NCBI GenBank assembly: GCA_903883945.1
Contig: CAISCV010000080.1
Span: forward strand, 1 to 34,875
Origin: an uncultured Chitinophagaceae bacterium
GTDB lineage: Bacteria; Bacteroidota; Bacteroidia; Chitinophagales; Chitinophagaceae
DNA length: 34,875 nucleotides
Direction: 5' to 3'
The position numbers and the translations under genes were made by a program. Under the pieces are notes generated by a model. The model was not told the origin of the DNA and did no database searches. It worked only from the letters and a program-made list of their open reading frames with translations. Numbering within the stretch: position 1 is the first letter of the stretch; every line of letters begins with the position of its first letter. This document shows, one piece after another, positions 1 to 8,817 of the stretch.

Positions 1-5
1 CCTAA

Positions 6-1631
6 TTACCTAGCCACATTCACCGCTCTCTTCTCTCTGATTACGGTTACTTTAATCTGACCAGGATAAGTCATTTCTGTTTGAATCTTCTGAGCAATTT
101 CAAAGCTTAATTTGTCGCTGTCGCCATCTGTTACTTTATCGGCTTCTACAATCACACGAAGTTCACGCCCCGCTTGAATAGCATAGGCTTTTTCAACACC
201 TTTATACCCCTGCGCCAACATCTCGAGGTCTTTAATACGTTGAATGTATTGTTGCATAATCTCACGCCTTGCACCGGGTCTTGCCCCACTGATGGCATCA
301 CAGGCTTGTATGATAGGAGAGATTACATATTGCATTTCCATTTCATCGTGGTGTGCACCAATTGCATTTACGATCGCAGGGTTTTCACCATACTTCTCTG
401 CTAGTTTGGCACCTAATAAGGCATGGCTTAACTCAGTTTCCTCATCAGGAACCTTACCGATGTCGTGTAACAAACCAGCACGTTTAGCCAACTTAGGGTT
501 TAAGCCTAATTCAGCCGCCATGATGCCACAAAGGTTGGCAGTCTCCCGACTGTGCATCAACAAATTCTGACCATAAGAAGAACGGAAACGCATACGACCG
601 ACCATCCTTACTAATTCTTTATGCAAACCGTGAATACCCAATTCAATTACGGTACGTTCTCCAATCTCCAACACTTGCTCTTCTAGTTGTTTGCGGGTTT
701 TCTCAACCACTTCCTCAATACGGGCAGGGTGAATACGACCATCAGCAATCAGACGTTGCAAACTCAAGCGGGCAACTTCTCTACGTAATGGATCAAAAGA
801 AGAAAGAACGATTGCCTCAGGCGTATCATCAACAATCAAATCTACCCCTGTTGCCGCTTCTAAAGCACGTATATTCCTACCCTCACGTCCAATAATTTGT
901 CCTTTTATTTCATCTGTTTCCAGATTAAATACAGAAACTGTATTCTCTATTGTTTGCTCAGCAGCAGTACGTTGTATGGTTTGTATTACAATCTTACGCG
1001 CTTCCTTATTTGCTTTAAGTTTAGCATCTTCAATTATTTCTTGTTGCAATACCAACCCTTGCGAATGAGCAGCCGACTTCATGGCTTCTACCAATTGGGC
1101 TTTAGCTTGCTCAGCTGTTAATCCTGCAACAGCTTCTAATCTTTGCTGGTGCTCTTGTTCGTGTTTCTCGTACTGTGCTTTTTGCTGATTTACAGCTTCA
1201 ATTTGTTTGTTAAGATTCTCTCTTACAGTATTAGTCTCGGCAATTTGTTTGTTAAGGTTGTCTTTTATTACGTCTTGATCCTTAATTAGCTTATCTAAAT
1301 TACCTTCTTTTTGAGCTATAGAGTTAGTCCGCTGATTAATCTCATTCTCTTTCTGTTTTGCTCTTGCTTCCGAGTCCGCAATCTTTTTGTTACGATCAAG
1401 AATCTCGTTGTCAAATTGTTCCCTTAGTTGTACAAACTTTTCTTTTGCCTCTAATTGTTTTTCTTTTTTGATTGTTTCGGCTCGCAATTCAGCTTCTTTT
1501 ATGATAGCTTGAGCTTTAGCATCTACGTCCTCCAGTTCTTGTTTTGTATTCTTAGCGAAAACCAACTTCCCCGCTACAACCCCGATAACAAGTGTTACTA
1601 CAATTGTTATTATAACCATTAATGTCTCCAT
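6..1631 (-). CDS. rny: Ribonuclease Y
   Basis: Membrane-anchored endoribonuclease that starts mRNA decay at the inner face of the membrane. The 541-residue product has an N-terminal transmembrane helix (about residues 5-24), a long charged coiled coil rich in K/E/Q (about 30-200), a KH RNA-binding domain with the [18 protein letters not shown] stretch, and an HD hydrolase domain with the LLHDIGKV metal-binding motif (about 390). All parts expected of the family are present and the length is close to the usual 510-530. The stop codon sits at the very left edge of the window, so the gene is complete. It diverges from pgk with a 311-bp shared upstream region. A second Met at residue 5 is an alternative start. 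Identification is firm from the domain order. Confidence 0.96.
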   Translation of the reverse strand: METLMVIITIVVTLVIGVVAGKLVFAKNTKQELEDVDAKAQAIIKEAELRAETIKKEKQLEAKEKFVQLREQFDNEILDRNKKIADSEARAKQKENEINQRTNSIAQKEGNLDKLIKDQDVIKDNLNKQIAETNTVRENLNKQIEAVNQQKAQYEKHEQEHQQRLEAVAGLTAEQAKAQLVEAMKSAAHSQGLVLQQEIIEDAKLKANKEARKIVIQTIQRTAAEQTIENTVSVFNLETDEIKGQIIGREGRNIRALEAATGVDLIVDDTPEAIVLSSFDPLRREVARLSLQRLIADGRIHPARIEEVVEKTRKQLEEQVLEIGERTVIELGIHGLHKELVRMVGRMRFRSSYGQNLLMHSRETANLCGIMAAELGLNPKLAKRAGLLHDIGKVPDEETELSHALLGAKLAEKYGENPAIVNAIGAHHDEMEMQYVISPIIQACDAISGARPGARREIMQQYIQRIKDLEMLAQGYKGVEKAYAIQAGRELRVIVEADKVTDGDSDKLSFEIAQKIQTEMTYPGQIKVTVIREKRAVNVAR

Positions 1632-1719
1632 CCTGTTAGCAATTTTTTTAAATAGTTCAAAATCTTATTATTTCCTTTTTGCCCAACCTTCTATGTGTTA
1701 TAAATTGTGTGACAGTGGG

Positions 1720-1727
1720 CAAATATA
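1720..1727 (-). promoter_or_regulatory. Predicted -7 element of the rny promoter
   Basis: Read on the minus strand the sequence is TATATTTG, a full match to the Bacteroidota housekeeping -7 consensus TAnnTTTG. It lies 89 bp before the rny start. A TTTA about 16-19 bp further upstream could be a weak -33 element. The rest of 1632-1942, which has no gene, is AT-rich and holds only this site and the pgk promoter. The assignment is by motif only. Confidence 0.45.
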
Positions 1728-1877
1728 ATTGAATACTATTCTTAAAGTAAAGTGTTTTTGGTAGTGCCCCTTTAAAATGTAGGATATTTAGTGGATAAGT
1801 AACTAAATTGTATTGAAAATAATGGACTCGATCTTTTTTAATAACTTAAGTTTAGCGTATTAAACTTGTTTTTACTT

Positions 1878-1885
1878 TACTTTTG
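1878..1885 (+). promoter_or_regulatory. Predicted -7 element of the pgk promoter
   Basis: TACTTTTG matches TAnnTTTG exactly, with TTTAG 23 bp upstream as a possible -33 element. Transcription would start near 1890, leaving a leader of about 50 nt. This matters for start choice: an in-frame ATG at 1883 lies inside the -7 element, so translation must begin at the later ATG at 1943. Confidence 0.5.
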
Positions 1886-1942
1886 GACGGAGTTAAAGAA
1901 CTATTCCTACAAACATATTTTCTTTTAATAAAACTTTATATA

Positions 1943-3142
1943 ATGAGCAAATTTTCAGAACACAACTTTTCAGGGCAGAAAGTATTGATTCGAGTAGATT
2001 TTAATGTCCCTTTAGACAAACAGACCCTTGCTATTACAGACGATAACAGAATGAGGGCTGCTATCCCAACCATCCAAAAAATATTGGCAGATGGGGGAAG
2101 TGTTATTTTAATGAGTCACCTAGGCAGGCCAAAGGGTGGTCCTGAAGACAAATATTCTTTGAGGCATATCGTTATGCATTTAAGTGATTTATTGGAAGGT
2201 ATCGATGTTCAGTTTGCCGATGATTGCATTGGCGAATCTGCTGTTGAACTCTCTGCTGCGCTTAAGCCAGGAGATGTATTGTTGTTAGAAAATCTTCGTT
2301 TTTATAAAGAAGAAGAAGCGGGTGACGAAGCCTTTGCAGAGAAATTAAGCAAATTGGGAGATGTCTATGTAAATGACGCCTTTGGTACAGCACATAGATC
2401 CCATGCTAGCACTGCAGTAATTGCGAAATATTTTACTGCTGATAACAAAATGTTTGGCTTATTGATGAATGGTGAAGTTGCAAGCGCCGAAAAGGTGATG
2501 CATGATAGCGAAAAACCATTTACTGCTATTATTGGAGGTGCAAAAGTTTCTGATAAGATATTGATTATCGAAAATTTATTGAATAGAGCTACCGACATCA
2601 TCATTGGTGGTGGAATGGCTTATACATTTATGAAGGCTCAGGGTGGTCATATTGGTAAAAGTCTTTGTGAAGATGACCGTTTAGAAATGGCGCTTGATAT
2701 CTTGAAAAAAGCGGATGCTAAGGGCGTATGTATCCATTTGCCTAGTGATAGTATAATTGCAGATAACTTTTCTGCAGATGCAAATACCTCAACGGCACCT
2801 AGCAACGCTATTCCTGATGGATGGATGGGCTTAGATATCGGACCAAATGCTGAAGAACAATTTGCAAACGTAATCAAGCGTTCCAAAACAATACTCTGGA
2901 ATGGCCCTATGGGCGTATTCGAAATGGAGAAGTTCCAGAATGGCACCAAAACAATTGCGATAGCAGTTGCCGAAGCTACAGCCTTAGGTGCTTTCAGCCT
3001 TGTAGGCGGTGGTGACAGCGTTGCAGCAGTCAACCAGTTTGGCTTTGCCGAAAAGGTTAGCTACGTAAGTACTGGGGGTGGTGCTATGTTGGAATATTTT
3101 GAAGGAAAAGTATTACCAGGCATTGCTGCGATTACCGAATAG
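1943..3142 (+). CDS. pgk: Phosphoglycerate kinase
   Basis: Cytosolic glycolytic/gluconeogenic enzyme interconverting 1,3-bisphosphoglycerate plus ADP and 3-phosphoglycerate plus ATP. From the chosen start the protein is 399 residues, the normal length. Visible signatures are VDFNVPLD near the N-terminus (3-phosphoglycerate binding), SHLGRPKG, the GGAKVSDKI segment leading into the nucleotide domain, and the C-terminal GGGDSVAAV loop. The frame is open 20 codons upstream to 1883, but that ATG falls in the predicted promoter, and [20 protein letters not shown] is the expected family start. A strong terminator follows directly, so it appears to be monocistronic. Confidence 0.97.
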   Translation: MSKFSEHNFSGQKVLIRVDFNVPLDKQTLAITDDNRMRAAIPTIQKILADGGSVILMSHLGRPKGGPEDKYSLRHIVMHLSDLLEGIDVQFADDCIGESAVELSAALKPGDVLLLENLRFYKEEEAGDEAFAEKLSKLGDVYVNDAFGTAHRSHASTAVIAKYFTADNKMFGLLMNGEVASAEKVMHDSEKPFTAIIGGAKVSDKILIIENLLNRATDIIIGGGMAYTFMKAQGGHIGKSLCEDDRLEMALDILKKADAKGVCIHLPSDSIIADNFSADANTSTAPSNAIPDGWMGLDIGPNAEEQFANVIKRSKTILWNGPMGVFEMEKFQNGTKTIAIAVAEATALGAFSLVGGGDSVAAVNQFGFAEKVSYVSTGGGAMLEYFEGKVLPGIAAITE

Positions 3143-3175
3143 TTTTTAGTTAGTAGTTATGAGATAGTAGATATT
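3141..3175 (+). repeat. Degenerate 7-bp repeat tract after pgk
   Basis: Five consecutive heptamers all begin with AG: AGTTTTT at 3141, AGTTAGT at 3148, AGTTATG at 3155, AGATAGT at 3162 and AGATATT at 3169. The tract begins inside the pgk TAG stop codon and runs up to the terminator. AGATAGTAG (3162-3170) is an exact inverted copy of CTACTATCT (3222-3230) on the far side of the terminator. Confidence 0.6.
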
Positions 3176-3212
3176 AAAGAGCCGTTGACTTAATTAGACA
3201 ACGGCTCTTTTT
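3176..3212 (+). terminator. Intrinsic terminator of pgk
   Basis: A perfect 12-bp stem, AAAGAGCCGTTG (3176-3187) with CAACGGCTCTTT (3199-3210), surrounds an 11-nt loop and runs into a T tract. It lies 34 bp after the pgk stop. Confidence 0.9.
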
Positions 3213-3214
3213 AT

Positions 3215-3270
3215 TTACAGACTACTATCTATTATCTTAAAACTGATATTTCATCATTCTTAACTAAAGT
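3215..3270 (+). repeat. Degenerate 7-bp repeat tract abutting the selW-like start
   Basis: Eight consecutive heptamers begin with CT or TT, for example CTACTAT at 3222, CTATTAT at 3229, CTTAAAA at 3236, CTGATAT at 3243 and CTAAAGT at 3264. The phase holds up to the ATG at 3271, so the whole leader of the next gene is made of this tract. Read on the minus strand the units resemble those at 3141-3175, including a shared AGATAGT. No TAnnTTTG promoter is visible here. Confidence 0.5.
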
Positions 3271-3552
3271 ATGAAGCCCACTATTACAATCGAATGTTGC
3301 CCCAAGTGTAACTGGTTATTGAGGGCAGCTTACATGGCGCAAGAGATATTGACTACCTTTACAGAGGAGGTGCTGGGGGTATTGCTACGACCTTCGGAAG
3401 TTGCGGGTAGATATACCATCTTTATTGATGAAATAGCCGTCTTTGACAGAAAAGAAGCAGGAGGCTTTATAGAGATCAAAGAATTGAAACAACAGATTCG
3501 GGATAAAATTAACCCTGAAAAAAGCCTAGGGCATTCGGACAGAAAAAAATGA
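3271..3552 (+). CDS. SelT/SelW/SelH (Rdx) family thioredoxin-like protein
   Basis: A 93-residue cytosolic protein of the Rdx family, small thioredoxin-fold proteins thought to act in thiol redox reactions. A CxxC redox motif (C10-P-K-C13) follows the first beta strand, in the place where eukaryotic SelW has C-x-x-Sec. The following WLLRAAYMAQEILTTF helix and the later GGF segment fit the family. There is no selenocysteine; both redox positions are Cys. It stands alone between the pgk terminator and the convergent yicC. Its leader consists of heptamer repeats, so its promoter is unclear. The exact redox partner cannot be told from sequence. Confidence 0.8.
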   Translation: MKPTITIECCPKCNWLLRAAYMAQEILTTFTEEVLGVLLRPSEVAGRYTIFIDEIAVFDRKEAGGFIEIKELKQQIRDKINPEKSLGHSDRKK

Positions 3553-3674
3553 TACCCTGAAGAATTGATTCTATAAAGAGTCTACTCAGCAACTAAAGAT
3601 TATTATAGACACAACTAAATTGTCTTTTTAAGTAAGCTAGTTTGAAGTTATAAATACCTATAAAACATTTGTTG

Positions 3675-4550
3675 TTAGAGTACATTCAACACTTGTTCCT
3701 TCGCTTTTTCCAGTTCATCTTTCATTATCACGACACATTTCTGTATTTCGGAGTCATAAGCTTTAGATCCTGTGGTGTTTATTTCACGGCCAAACTCTTG
3801 TAACAAAAACGAAAGCCTCTTTCCTTTGCTTTTATCTTTCTCTGCTAGTATTGTTTTGAAGTAACTGATATGGTTTTTTAGGCGTACCTGTTCTTCACTG
3901 ATGTCTATACGTTCAATATAATAAATCAATTCTTGTTCTAGTCTATTACCGTCATAGTTCTCCTTCCCTACCCTTTCTTCTAATAGCTTAGTAAGGTTAT
4001 CCTTTGTTTTCTGTCTGCGATTAGGTTCAAGTGTAACAATGATGGCACTTTGAGCTTCTATGTTTGAAAGACGCAATAACATATCGGTTTCAATAGATTT
4101 ACCTTCATCCAAACGATGAACATTAAGATCTACAATAGCTGCTAAGAGTACTTTTTTAAATTCTTCCCAATCAGTGTCATCCAATACTTCATTAGAGCTG
4201 ACTACTATTTCTGGAAGCCGAAGAATGGCTGACAGCAACTGTTGGGTATCTGCATTTAATTCATCTGCAACCAGAACAACCGAGTTATAATACGCCTTCA
4301 ATAATTCTGTATTAATGCTAACAGGTTTTGCAATACCATTTTGTTTGATGGTAATGAAGCATTCTACACTTCCTCTTTCCAATGCCTCATTCAATATAGA
4401 GCGAATATCAAATTCGAAGGGCTTTAGTAAGGCAGGGAGTTGCATCCGCAAATCAAACTGTTTTCCATTAAGCGATCGTAGTTCTATTAAAAATACCTTC
4501 TCCCCAATTGTTTGTTCTGCGCGTCCGTAACCAGTCATTGAATAAAGCAT
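3675..4550 (-). CDS. yicC: YicC/YloC family endoribonuclease
   Basis: A 291-residue cytosolic protein of the YicC family, whose characterised members are endoribonucleases. The N-terminus MLYSMTGYGRAE is the family hallmark, and the C-terminal half carries the conserved long helical region (HISYFKTIL, KGKRLSFLLQEFGREINTTGSK, ending in MKDELEKAKEQVLNV). Length is normal. In many bacteria yicC is followed by guanylate kinase (gmk); here the next gene is the convergent selW-like gene, so that linkage is missing. It lies downstream of the Sus operon on the same strand but is separated from it by a strong terminator. A near-match promoter (one mismatch to TAnnTTTG) is visible near 4605. Confidence 0.92.
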   Translation of the reverse strand: MLYSMTGYGRAEQTIGEKVFLIELRSLNGKQFDLRMQLPALLKPFEFDIRSILNEALERGSVECFITIKQNGIAKPVSINTELLKAYYNSVVLVADELNADTQQLLSAILRLPEIVVSSNEVLDDTDWEEFKKVLLAAIVDLNVHRLDEGKSIETDMLLRLSNIEAQSAIIVTLEPNRRQKTKDNLTKLLEERVGKENYDGNRLEQELIYYIERIDISEEQVRLKNHISYFKTILAEKDKSKGKRLSFLLQEFGREINTTGSKAYDSEIQKCVVIMKDELEKAKEQVLNVL

Positions 4551-4628
4551 CGTATGTCTTTTTTAAAGCGATATAAAGGGAATCCCTAAGTCGGTAAAAG
4601 TAATAGAAATGACCATTGGATTAAAAAC

Positions 4629-4660
4629 AAAATGGGCTTTGCAATTGCAAAGCCCATTTT
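4629..4660 (-). terminator. Palindromic terminator of the Sus operon
   Basis: A perfect 32-bp palindrome centred at 4644/4645: AAAATGGGCTTTGCAA is followed at once by its reverse complement. On the minus strand the stem is followed by a T-rich run (TTTTGTTTTTAA), as expected for an intrinsic terminator. It lies 24 bp after the end of the last Sus gene and shields yicC from read-through. Confidence 0.85.
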
Positions 4661-4684
4661 AAAGAAGCAATAAACTAAACCCTT

Positions 4685-6199
4685 TTATTTTACAGTAAAG
4701 GTAAAGTCATAAAAGTTTGCAGTAATAGTATAGGTCCCACTAGTAGCAGGAGAATTGAAATTAGTACTTAAATTATAACCAAATCTACCGCCCGAACTAG
4801 GTACAGTTCCATCTGCAACAGCATATTTATTTGCCCAGCTACCTGCGACAGGCAACATTAAGTAACTCTTGCCACCAATTAAAGGCACAGTCAATTGAAA
4901 TCTAGCAGCATCTAATTGTGTAAATGCAGGATTTACTGCAGGATTAGAGTTGCTCCAACCATCTGCTGTAGCATCACCTACTATAAATAAATTGGTAGGG
5001 AATGTGCTAGTATATGGAGTAACGGTATAAATACCATCTTGGAAATTTACTGTTATGGAATACCAGCCAGAAGCAGTAGGTGAAGGCGTATTCGACCCCG
5101 GCACATCACCATCAACTAACAAAGTGCCACCTGTGGCACTTGTACCACCATATTTATGCCCCCAATCTCCATTTACAGGAAGAATCAAATATTGACTTCC
5201 ACCAATCAAATTAAAAACACCTCCATAAGTAACTGAATCAATCTGAGCGAACTGCTGTGAAGGCACTGGCACAGGATTACTCCAACCTCCCTGTGTAGCA
5301 CTACCTACTAAAAATAAAGTGCCAGATGCAGGAGGATCAATAGCTGGTTTATTTATAGGTGTCGCAGAAACCTTTATCACATTAGAAGCCAAGGAAGTGG
5401 TGGCTATTCCTGCCAATTTTGCTACTAACCTAAATTCTACATTTGAAGAAACCCCAAGAGGGTATCCTGCTTTGAGTAACAACCTGTTAATATACTTTTG
5501 AGTGAAAGAGACAAAGGATTGAGTACTATCAATTGCCACATTTTGCAACATTGAACTAGAAAAATTACTTCCAGCTTTATCCATTTGTAAAGTATAGGAA
5601 ACAGCATTGTTTGAAGTGTTTGACTTGAAAAAATAATTTGCATTTGTCCAAGAAAATTTAACTCCTTCTGTAGTTATAGTTTTTGAATCAATTAGAATGA
5701 TGCTAGCCACGGATGAAGTTAAAACGGGATTAGTTGCACCAAGAAATGAAGCATTTACATGCAATATATTTGAATAAAGTCCTTCATTATTATTTGCGTA
5801 TGAAGAAGTTATTCTGATATCTAATGGATATGAGTAACCAACATTTAAACCAAGATTAAAAAGAATCGCATTTATTTCGTTTCCTGTAAAAGATTTAACT
5901 AATACACCAGAATAAGTAAATTTAACTGAATGTAAAAAATTCCTACCCGTAGAATCAAACTCAATTATATACTTTGTTTTAGAGGTATCTAAGTTTGAAT
6001 AATTTGGATTTGTCCACTTGAGGGTAAGCAAGCTATTTAATGAATCTGCAGGAGTTGCTGCTATTGTGTTAACAGAACTAGTTAAAGTTGATGCGCTACC
6101 TTGTTTGTAAAAAGGAAGACTATCTACTTTATTTTCACAAGCTGTAATTATTGAGAATAAAACAGCTGTTAAAGTGAGAAACTTAATGATATTTTTCAT
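4685..6199 (-). CDS. SusF/SusE-like outer-membrane glycan-binding lipoprotein (long form)
   Basis: A 504-residue lipoprotein, last gene of the Sus operon. The signal peptide ends at a lipobox with Cys21 (SIITAC). Two SusE-type N-terminal domains follow in tandem (about 35-150 and 155-285; both carry a KWTNPNY/SWTNANY motif and a Y-[IT]-[IL]-[EQ] strand). Two C-terminal carbohydrate-binding-like repeats come next, each opening with an LFLVG or LFIVG strand and a GGWSNP/DGWSNS segment (about 293-395 and 398-504). In the starch system, SusE and SusF are surface lipoproteins that hold glycan without hydrolysing it. The gene starts 27 bp after the shorter paralogue. The ligand cannot be assigned; starch-like glucans are the family default. 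Confidence 0.88.
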   Translation of the reverse strand: MKNIIKFLTLTAVLFSIITACENKVDSLPFYKQGSASTLTSSVNTIAATPADSLNSLLTLKWTNPNYSNLDTSKTKYIIEFDSTGRNFLHSVKFTYSGVLVKSFTGNEINAILFNLGLNVGYSYPLDIRITSSYANNNEGLYSNILHVNASFLGATNPVLTSSVASIILIDSKTITTEGVKFSWTNANYFFKSNTSNNAVSYTLQMDKAGSNFSSSMLQNVAIDSTQSFVSFTQKYINRLLLKAGYPLGVSSNVEFRLVAKLAGIATTSLASNVIKVSATPINKPAIDPPASGTLFLVGSATQGGWSNPVPVPSQQFAQIDSVTYGGVFNLIGGSQYLILPVNGDWGHKYGGTSATGGTLLVDGDVPGSNTPSPTASGWYSITVNFQDGIYTVTPYTSTFPTNLFIVGDATADGWSNSNPAVNPAFTQLDAARFQLTVPLIGGKSYLMLPVAGSWANKYAVADGTVPSSGGRFGYNLSTNFNSPATSGTYTITANFYDFTFTVK

Positions 6200-6226
6200 T
6201 TTTTTAATTTTAATTAATTAGACAAT

Positions 6227-7093
6227 TTAAAGCTTTGTAACAATAAATTTACCCCTTTGAAAATCAACCTGTATTTTATATAATCCACTTACAGCAGGCG
6301 CAAGAATATCTTGCCCTTGAAACTGAAAATCACCACCATTTACTTCATTAGGATCATTCTTAGTAGCAATACTGTATTTATTAGTCCAATCGCCGTAAAC
6401 TGGAACAAAAGTGTATGAATTACCTCCTGTTAAATTTACTGTAATCTCGTATAAAGTAGCACTTAATCTAGTAAATTTTTGGCTCAAAAGTTCAGGATCT
6501 CCGCCTGCCATCCAATTTCCGGGAGTTGCACTACCAGTTATATATAATTTACCATCTCTAAATGATGAATCTGGATTGCCAGGAGGGGTGACTTTTGGAG
6601 GAATTGGATAAGGCTTAGCTAAATAAGCAATCTTGTTTGAGATTAAGGATGCACTTCCATTTATTAAATTAGATAGCACTCTGAACTCTAAATGATGATA
6701 ACTTACTATATCCAACCCAAGTTGATTCAACATGTAATCATTTAAAGCAGAATCTGTTAATGTAATAGACAAGTCCTTTGGAATTTGTAATTTTTTCAAA
6801 TTAGGGTTAGTAAAGTTTGACCCCACTGTATCTATTTCAAGCGTATACGTAACATCTTGTGAACTAATCCCAGTAGTAAACAAATAATTTGGATTTGTCC
6901 AATTAAAAATGAGTGCCGTAGCATATTCATTCGCATAAGAAATTCTGAGAGTGTCATCCTTAGAACTCGATGATATAGCTAAAACTGGTGCACTTCCTCC
7001 GTAATAATATATTTTGTTTTCATCTTTTTTGCAAGAGAAAAAAACTATACTAACAAGCATAGTAAAAAACAGACTCAATAGTACTTTATTCAT
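6227..7093 (-). CDS. SusE-like outer-membrane lipoprotein (short form)
   Basis: A 288-residue lipoprotein with a lipobox at Cys21 (VFFSC-KKDEN). It has one SusE-type N-terminal domain (about 33-160, with FNWTNPNYLF and VTYTLEIDTVGSNF) and one carbohydrate-binding-like repeat (about 178-288, opening GKLYITGSATPGNW). It is thus a half-length version of the adjacent 504-residue protein, and the two probably arose by duplication (inference). It lies 30 bp downstream of the SusD gene and 27 bp upstream of the long SusF-like gene, so it is cotranscribed with both. The product should sit on the cell surface next to the SusC/SusD transporter. Confidence 0.87.
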   Translation of the reverse strand: MNKVLLSLFFTMLVSIVFFSCKKDENKIYYYGGSAPVLAISSSSKDDTLRISYANEYATALIFNWTNPNYLFTTGISSQDVTYTLEIDTVGSNFTNPNLKKLQIPKDLSITLTDSALNDYMLNQLGLDIVSYHHLEFRVLSNLINGSASLISNKIAYLAKPYPIPPKVTPPGNPDSSFRDGKLYITGSATPGNWMAGGDPELLSQKFTRLSATLYEITVNLTGGNSYTFVPVYGDWTNKYSIATKNDPNEVNGGDFQFQGQDILAPAVSGLYKIQVDFQRGKFIVTKL

Positions 7094-7123
7094 AATAATG
7101 CTTTTTATTTCGTTTGAGATAAT

Positions 7124-8791
7124 TTAGAAGCCTGTATTTTGGTCTAAATTCGGATTACTATTTCTTACGCTAGATGGTATGGGAAATAAGTTATATTTAC
7201 TATCTGTTCCTGTACCTGAACTCACTCCACCTTTCCAAGGCCATAAATAGTTATTAGACGTCAAATAACCATACCTCACTAGGTCTGTTCTTCTGTGTCC
7301 TTCCCAGTATAATTCTCTTCCTCTTTCATCTAATACAAAATTTAAATCCAACTGCACAGCACTGATATTTCCCGTTGTATTACCATAAGCCCTCTGACGA
7401 AGCAGATTTACATAATCCACTGCTGTAGAACTAGAACCTCCAGCACCTCCCCTTAAAACAGATTCAGCATAAATCAAATACATTTCGGCCAAACGAAAAA
7501 CAGGAAAATCTATATCTGCGTAAGTAAAGCTTGTATGATCATTTACAGGAAGTCCGTCTGAACGAATGTTACGGAACTTATTCACATGAACTCCTGAACC
7601 TAAACTAGGAAAAACGCTTTCATTTACTGTTAATAAATCATTGGCAACTTCATTTTGTGTTGGAGAAGGTGAAAATTTAGAAGTAGTAAACATTGCCCTA
7701 GAATCTGTCAACCCACTAGGATCTGAGAATTTTGAAGACAACGCCTTAGTAGCGGTGTACCCTTTCCAACCAGCTCCACTTGCTCCGGTAAAGTAATCTG
7801 TTCCTTTGTCATCACCGCAAGCGGCATTTACTAAAAAGGTAGTATTACCATAGCCTTGAGTAACTAATCCATCACATTCTATAGCCCAGATAATTTCATT
7901 CGTGCGTTTGTCATTATCAGCCATAAATAATTGTCTGTAGTCGGAATTTAGAGCATAACCTCCATTAATTACCTTAGAAGCATAAGTAATAGCTGTATCA
8001 AAATGCTTGGTATCTGTTGGGGTATTCAAATACACATTTGCATTTAATTGTAACCTTGCCATTAAGGCCCAAGCAGCACCCCTATCTACCCTTCCGTAAA
8101 CTTGCGTTTGAGGAGCAGGCAAATCATTCTCTATTGACTTTAACTCATTCGATACATACTTAAATAAATTGGCTCTGCTTATTTGTGCGGGATTACCAGA
8201 ACCAGGTATATCATTTTCTGTAATAAAAGTTGACTTACCAAAAATATCCAGCATCACCCAATAATTGAAAGCACGTAAAAACCTAACTTCGGCACGAGAT
8301 GCCTTCAGATCGGTCAGTTGCTTAGCAGTTAACCCAATTCCTCCTAATTTTGAGTCAGATGATTGACGCAAGTACTCATTTATCAAAGTAATATTCCAAA
8401 TAGGTCTTGCATACATTCCTTTTATAAAAGGATCATCGCTAGTGTAATTTAAGTTGTGATAAGTCTTAATGGTCTGATCATTCCAAAAACATACAGCTTC
8501 ATCTGTAGTTAACTCCTGACAATTAAAGAATGGACGGATAAAAGCAATCTGTGATCCTTCGTCTAACCCACCAGATATATCTGGCGTACCAGAAGGCCCA
8601 GTATTACCACCAATCGACATGGCTCCATAAATCTTAGCCAATACACTTTGATACCCACTATATGAGTTGTAGACTTTGTTGGATGTTAAATCATTCTGTG
8701 GGAATAAATCAAGTTTCTTTTCACATGCTGATAACATCAATAAAATGCATAAGGAAAGAATGCCGTTTCTAAATATTTTATTATAGTTCAT
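7124..8791 (-). CDS. SusD/RagB family nutrient-binding outer-membrane lipoprotein
   Basis: Surface lid and substrate-binding partner of the SusC transporter. The 555-residue protein has a lipobox at Cys23 (MLSAC-EKKLDLFPQ), then the typical SusD N-terminus, where the mature protein begins with LDL-P-N-L and a YNSYSGYQSVLAKIYGAM helix. TPR-like helical regions include EVRFLRAFNYWVMLDIFG, and the C-terminal SusD/RagB segment has FRLAEMYLIYAESVLRGG, LDERGRELYWEGHRRTDLVR and the LFPIPSSVRNSNPNLDQN ending. It is separated from susC by 26 bp. The family transports glycans or peptides; the SusE/SusF partners favour a glycan. Confidence 0.94.
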   Translation of the reverse strand: MNYNKIFRNGILSLCILLMLSACEKKLDLFPQNDLTSNKVYNSYSGYQSVLAKIYGAMSIGGNTGPSGTPDISGGLDEGSQIAFIRPFFNCQELTTDEAVCFWNDQTIKTYHNLNYTSDDPFIKGMYARPIWNITLINEYLRQSSDSKLGGIGLTAKQLTDLKASRAEVRFLRAFNYWVMLDIFGKSTFITENDIPGSGNPAQISRANLFKYVSNELKSIENDLPAPQTQVYGRVDRGAAWALMARLQLNANVYLNTPTDTKHFDTAITYASKVINGGYALNSDYRQLFMADNDKRTNEIIWAIECDGLVTQGYGNTTFLVNAACGDDKGTDYFTGASGAGWKGYTATKALSSKFSDPSGLTDSRAMFTTSKFSPSPTQNEVANDLLTVNESVFPSLGSGVHVNKFRNIRSDGLPVNDHTSFTYADIDFPVFRLAEMYLIYAESVLRGGAGGSSSTAVDYVNLLRQRAYGNTTGNISAVQLDLNFVLDERGRELYWEGHRRTDLVRYGYLTSNNYLWPWKGGVSSGTGTDSKYNLFPIPSSVRNSNPNLDQNTGF

Positions 8792-8817
8792 TGTAATTGT
8801 TTTTTTGTTTCTAAATA

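Noticed and set aside
1883-1942. Upstream ATG extending phosphoglycerate kinase by 20 residues
   Set aside because: The ATG lies inside the predicted -7 promoter element, and the extra residues do not fit the family N-terminus.
3675-4550. yicC as part of the Sus operon
   Set aside because: A 32-bp palindromic terminator lies between them, and YicC has an unrelated RNA-processing role.
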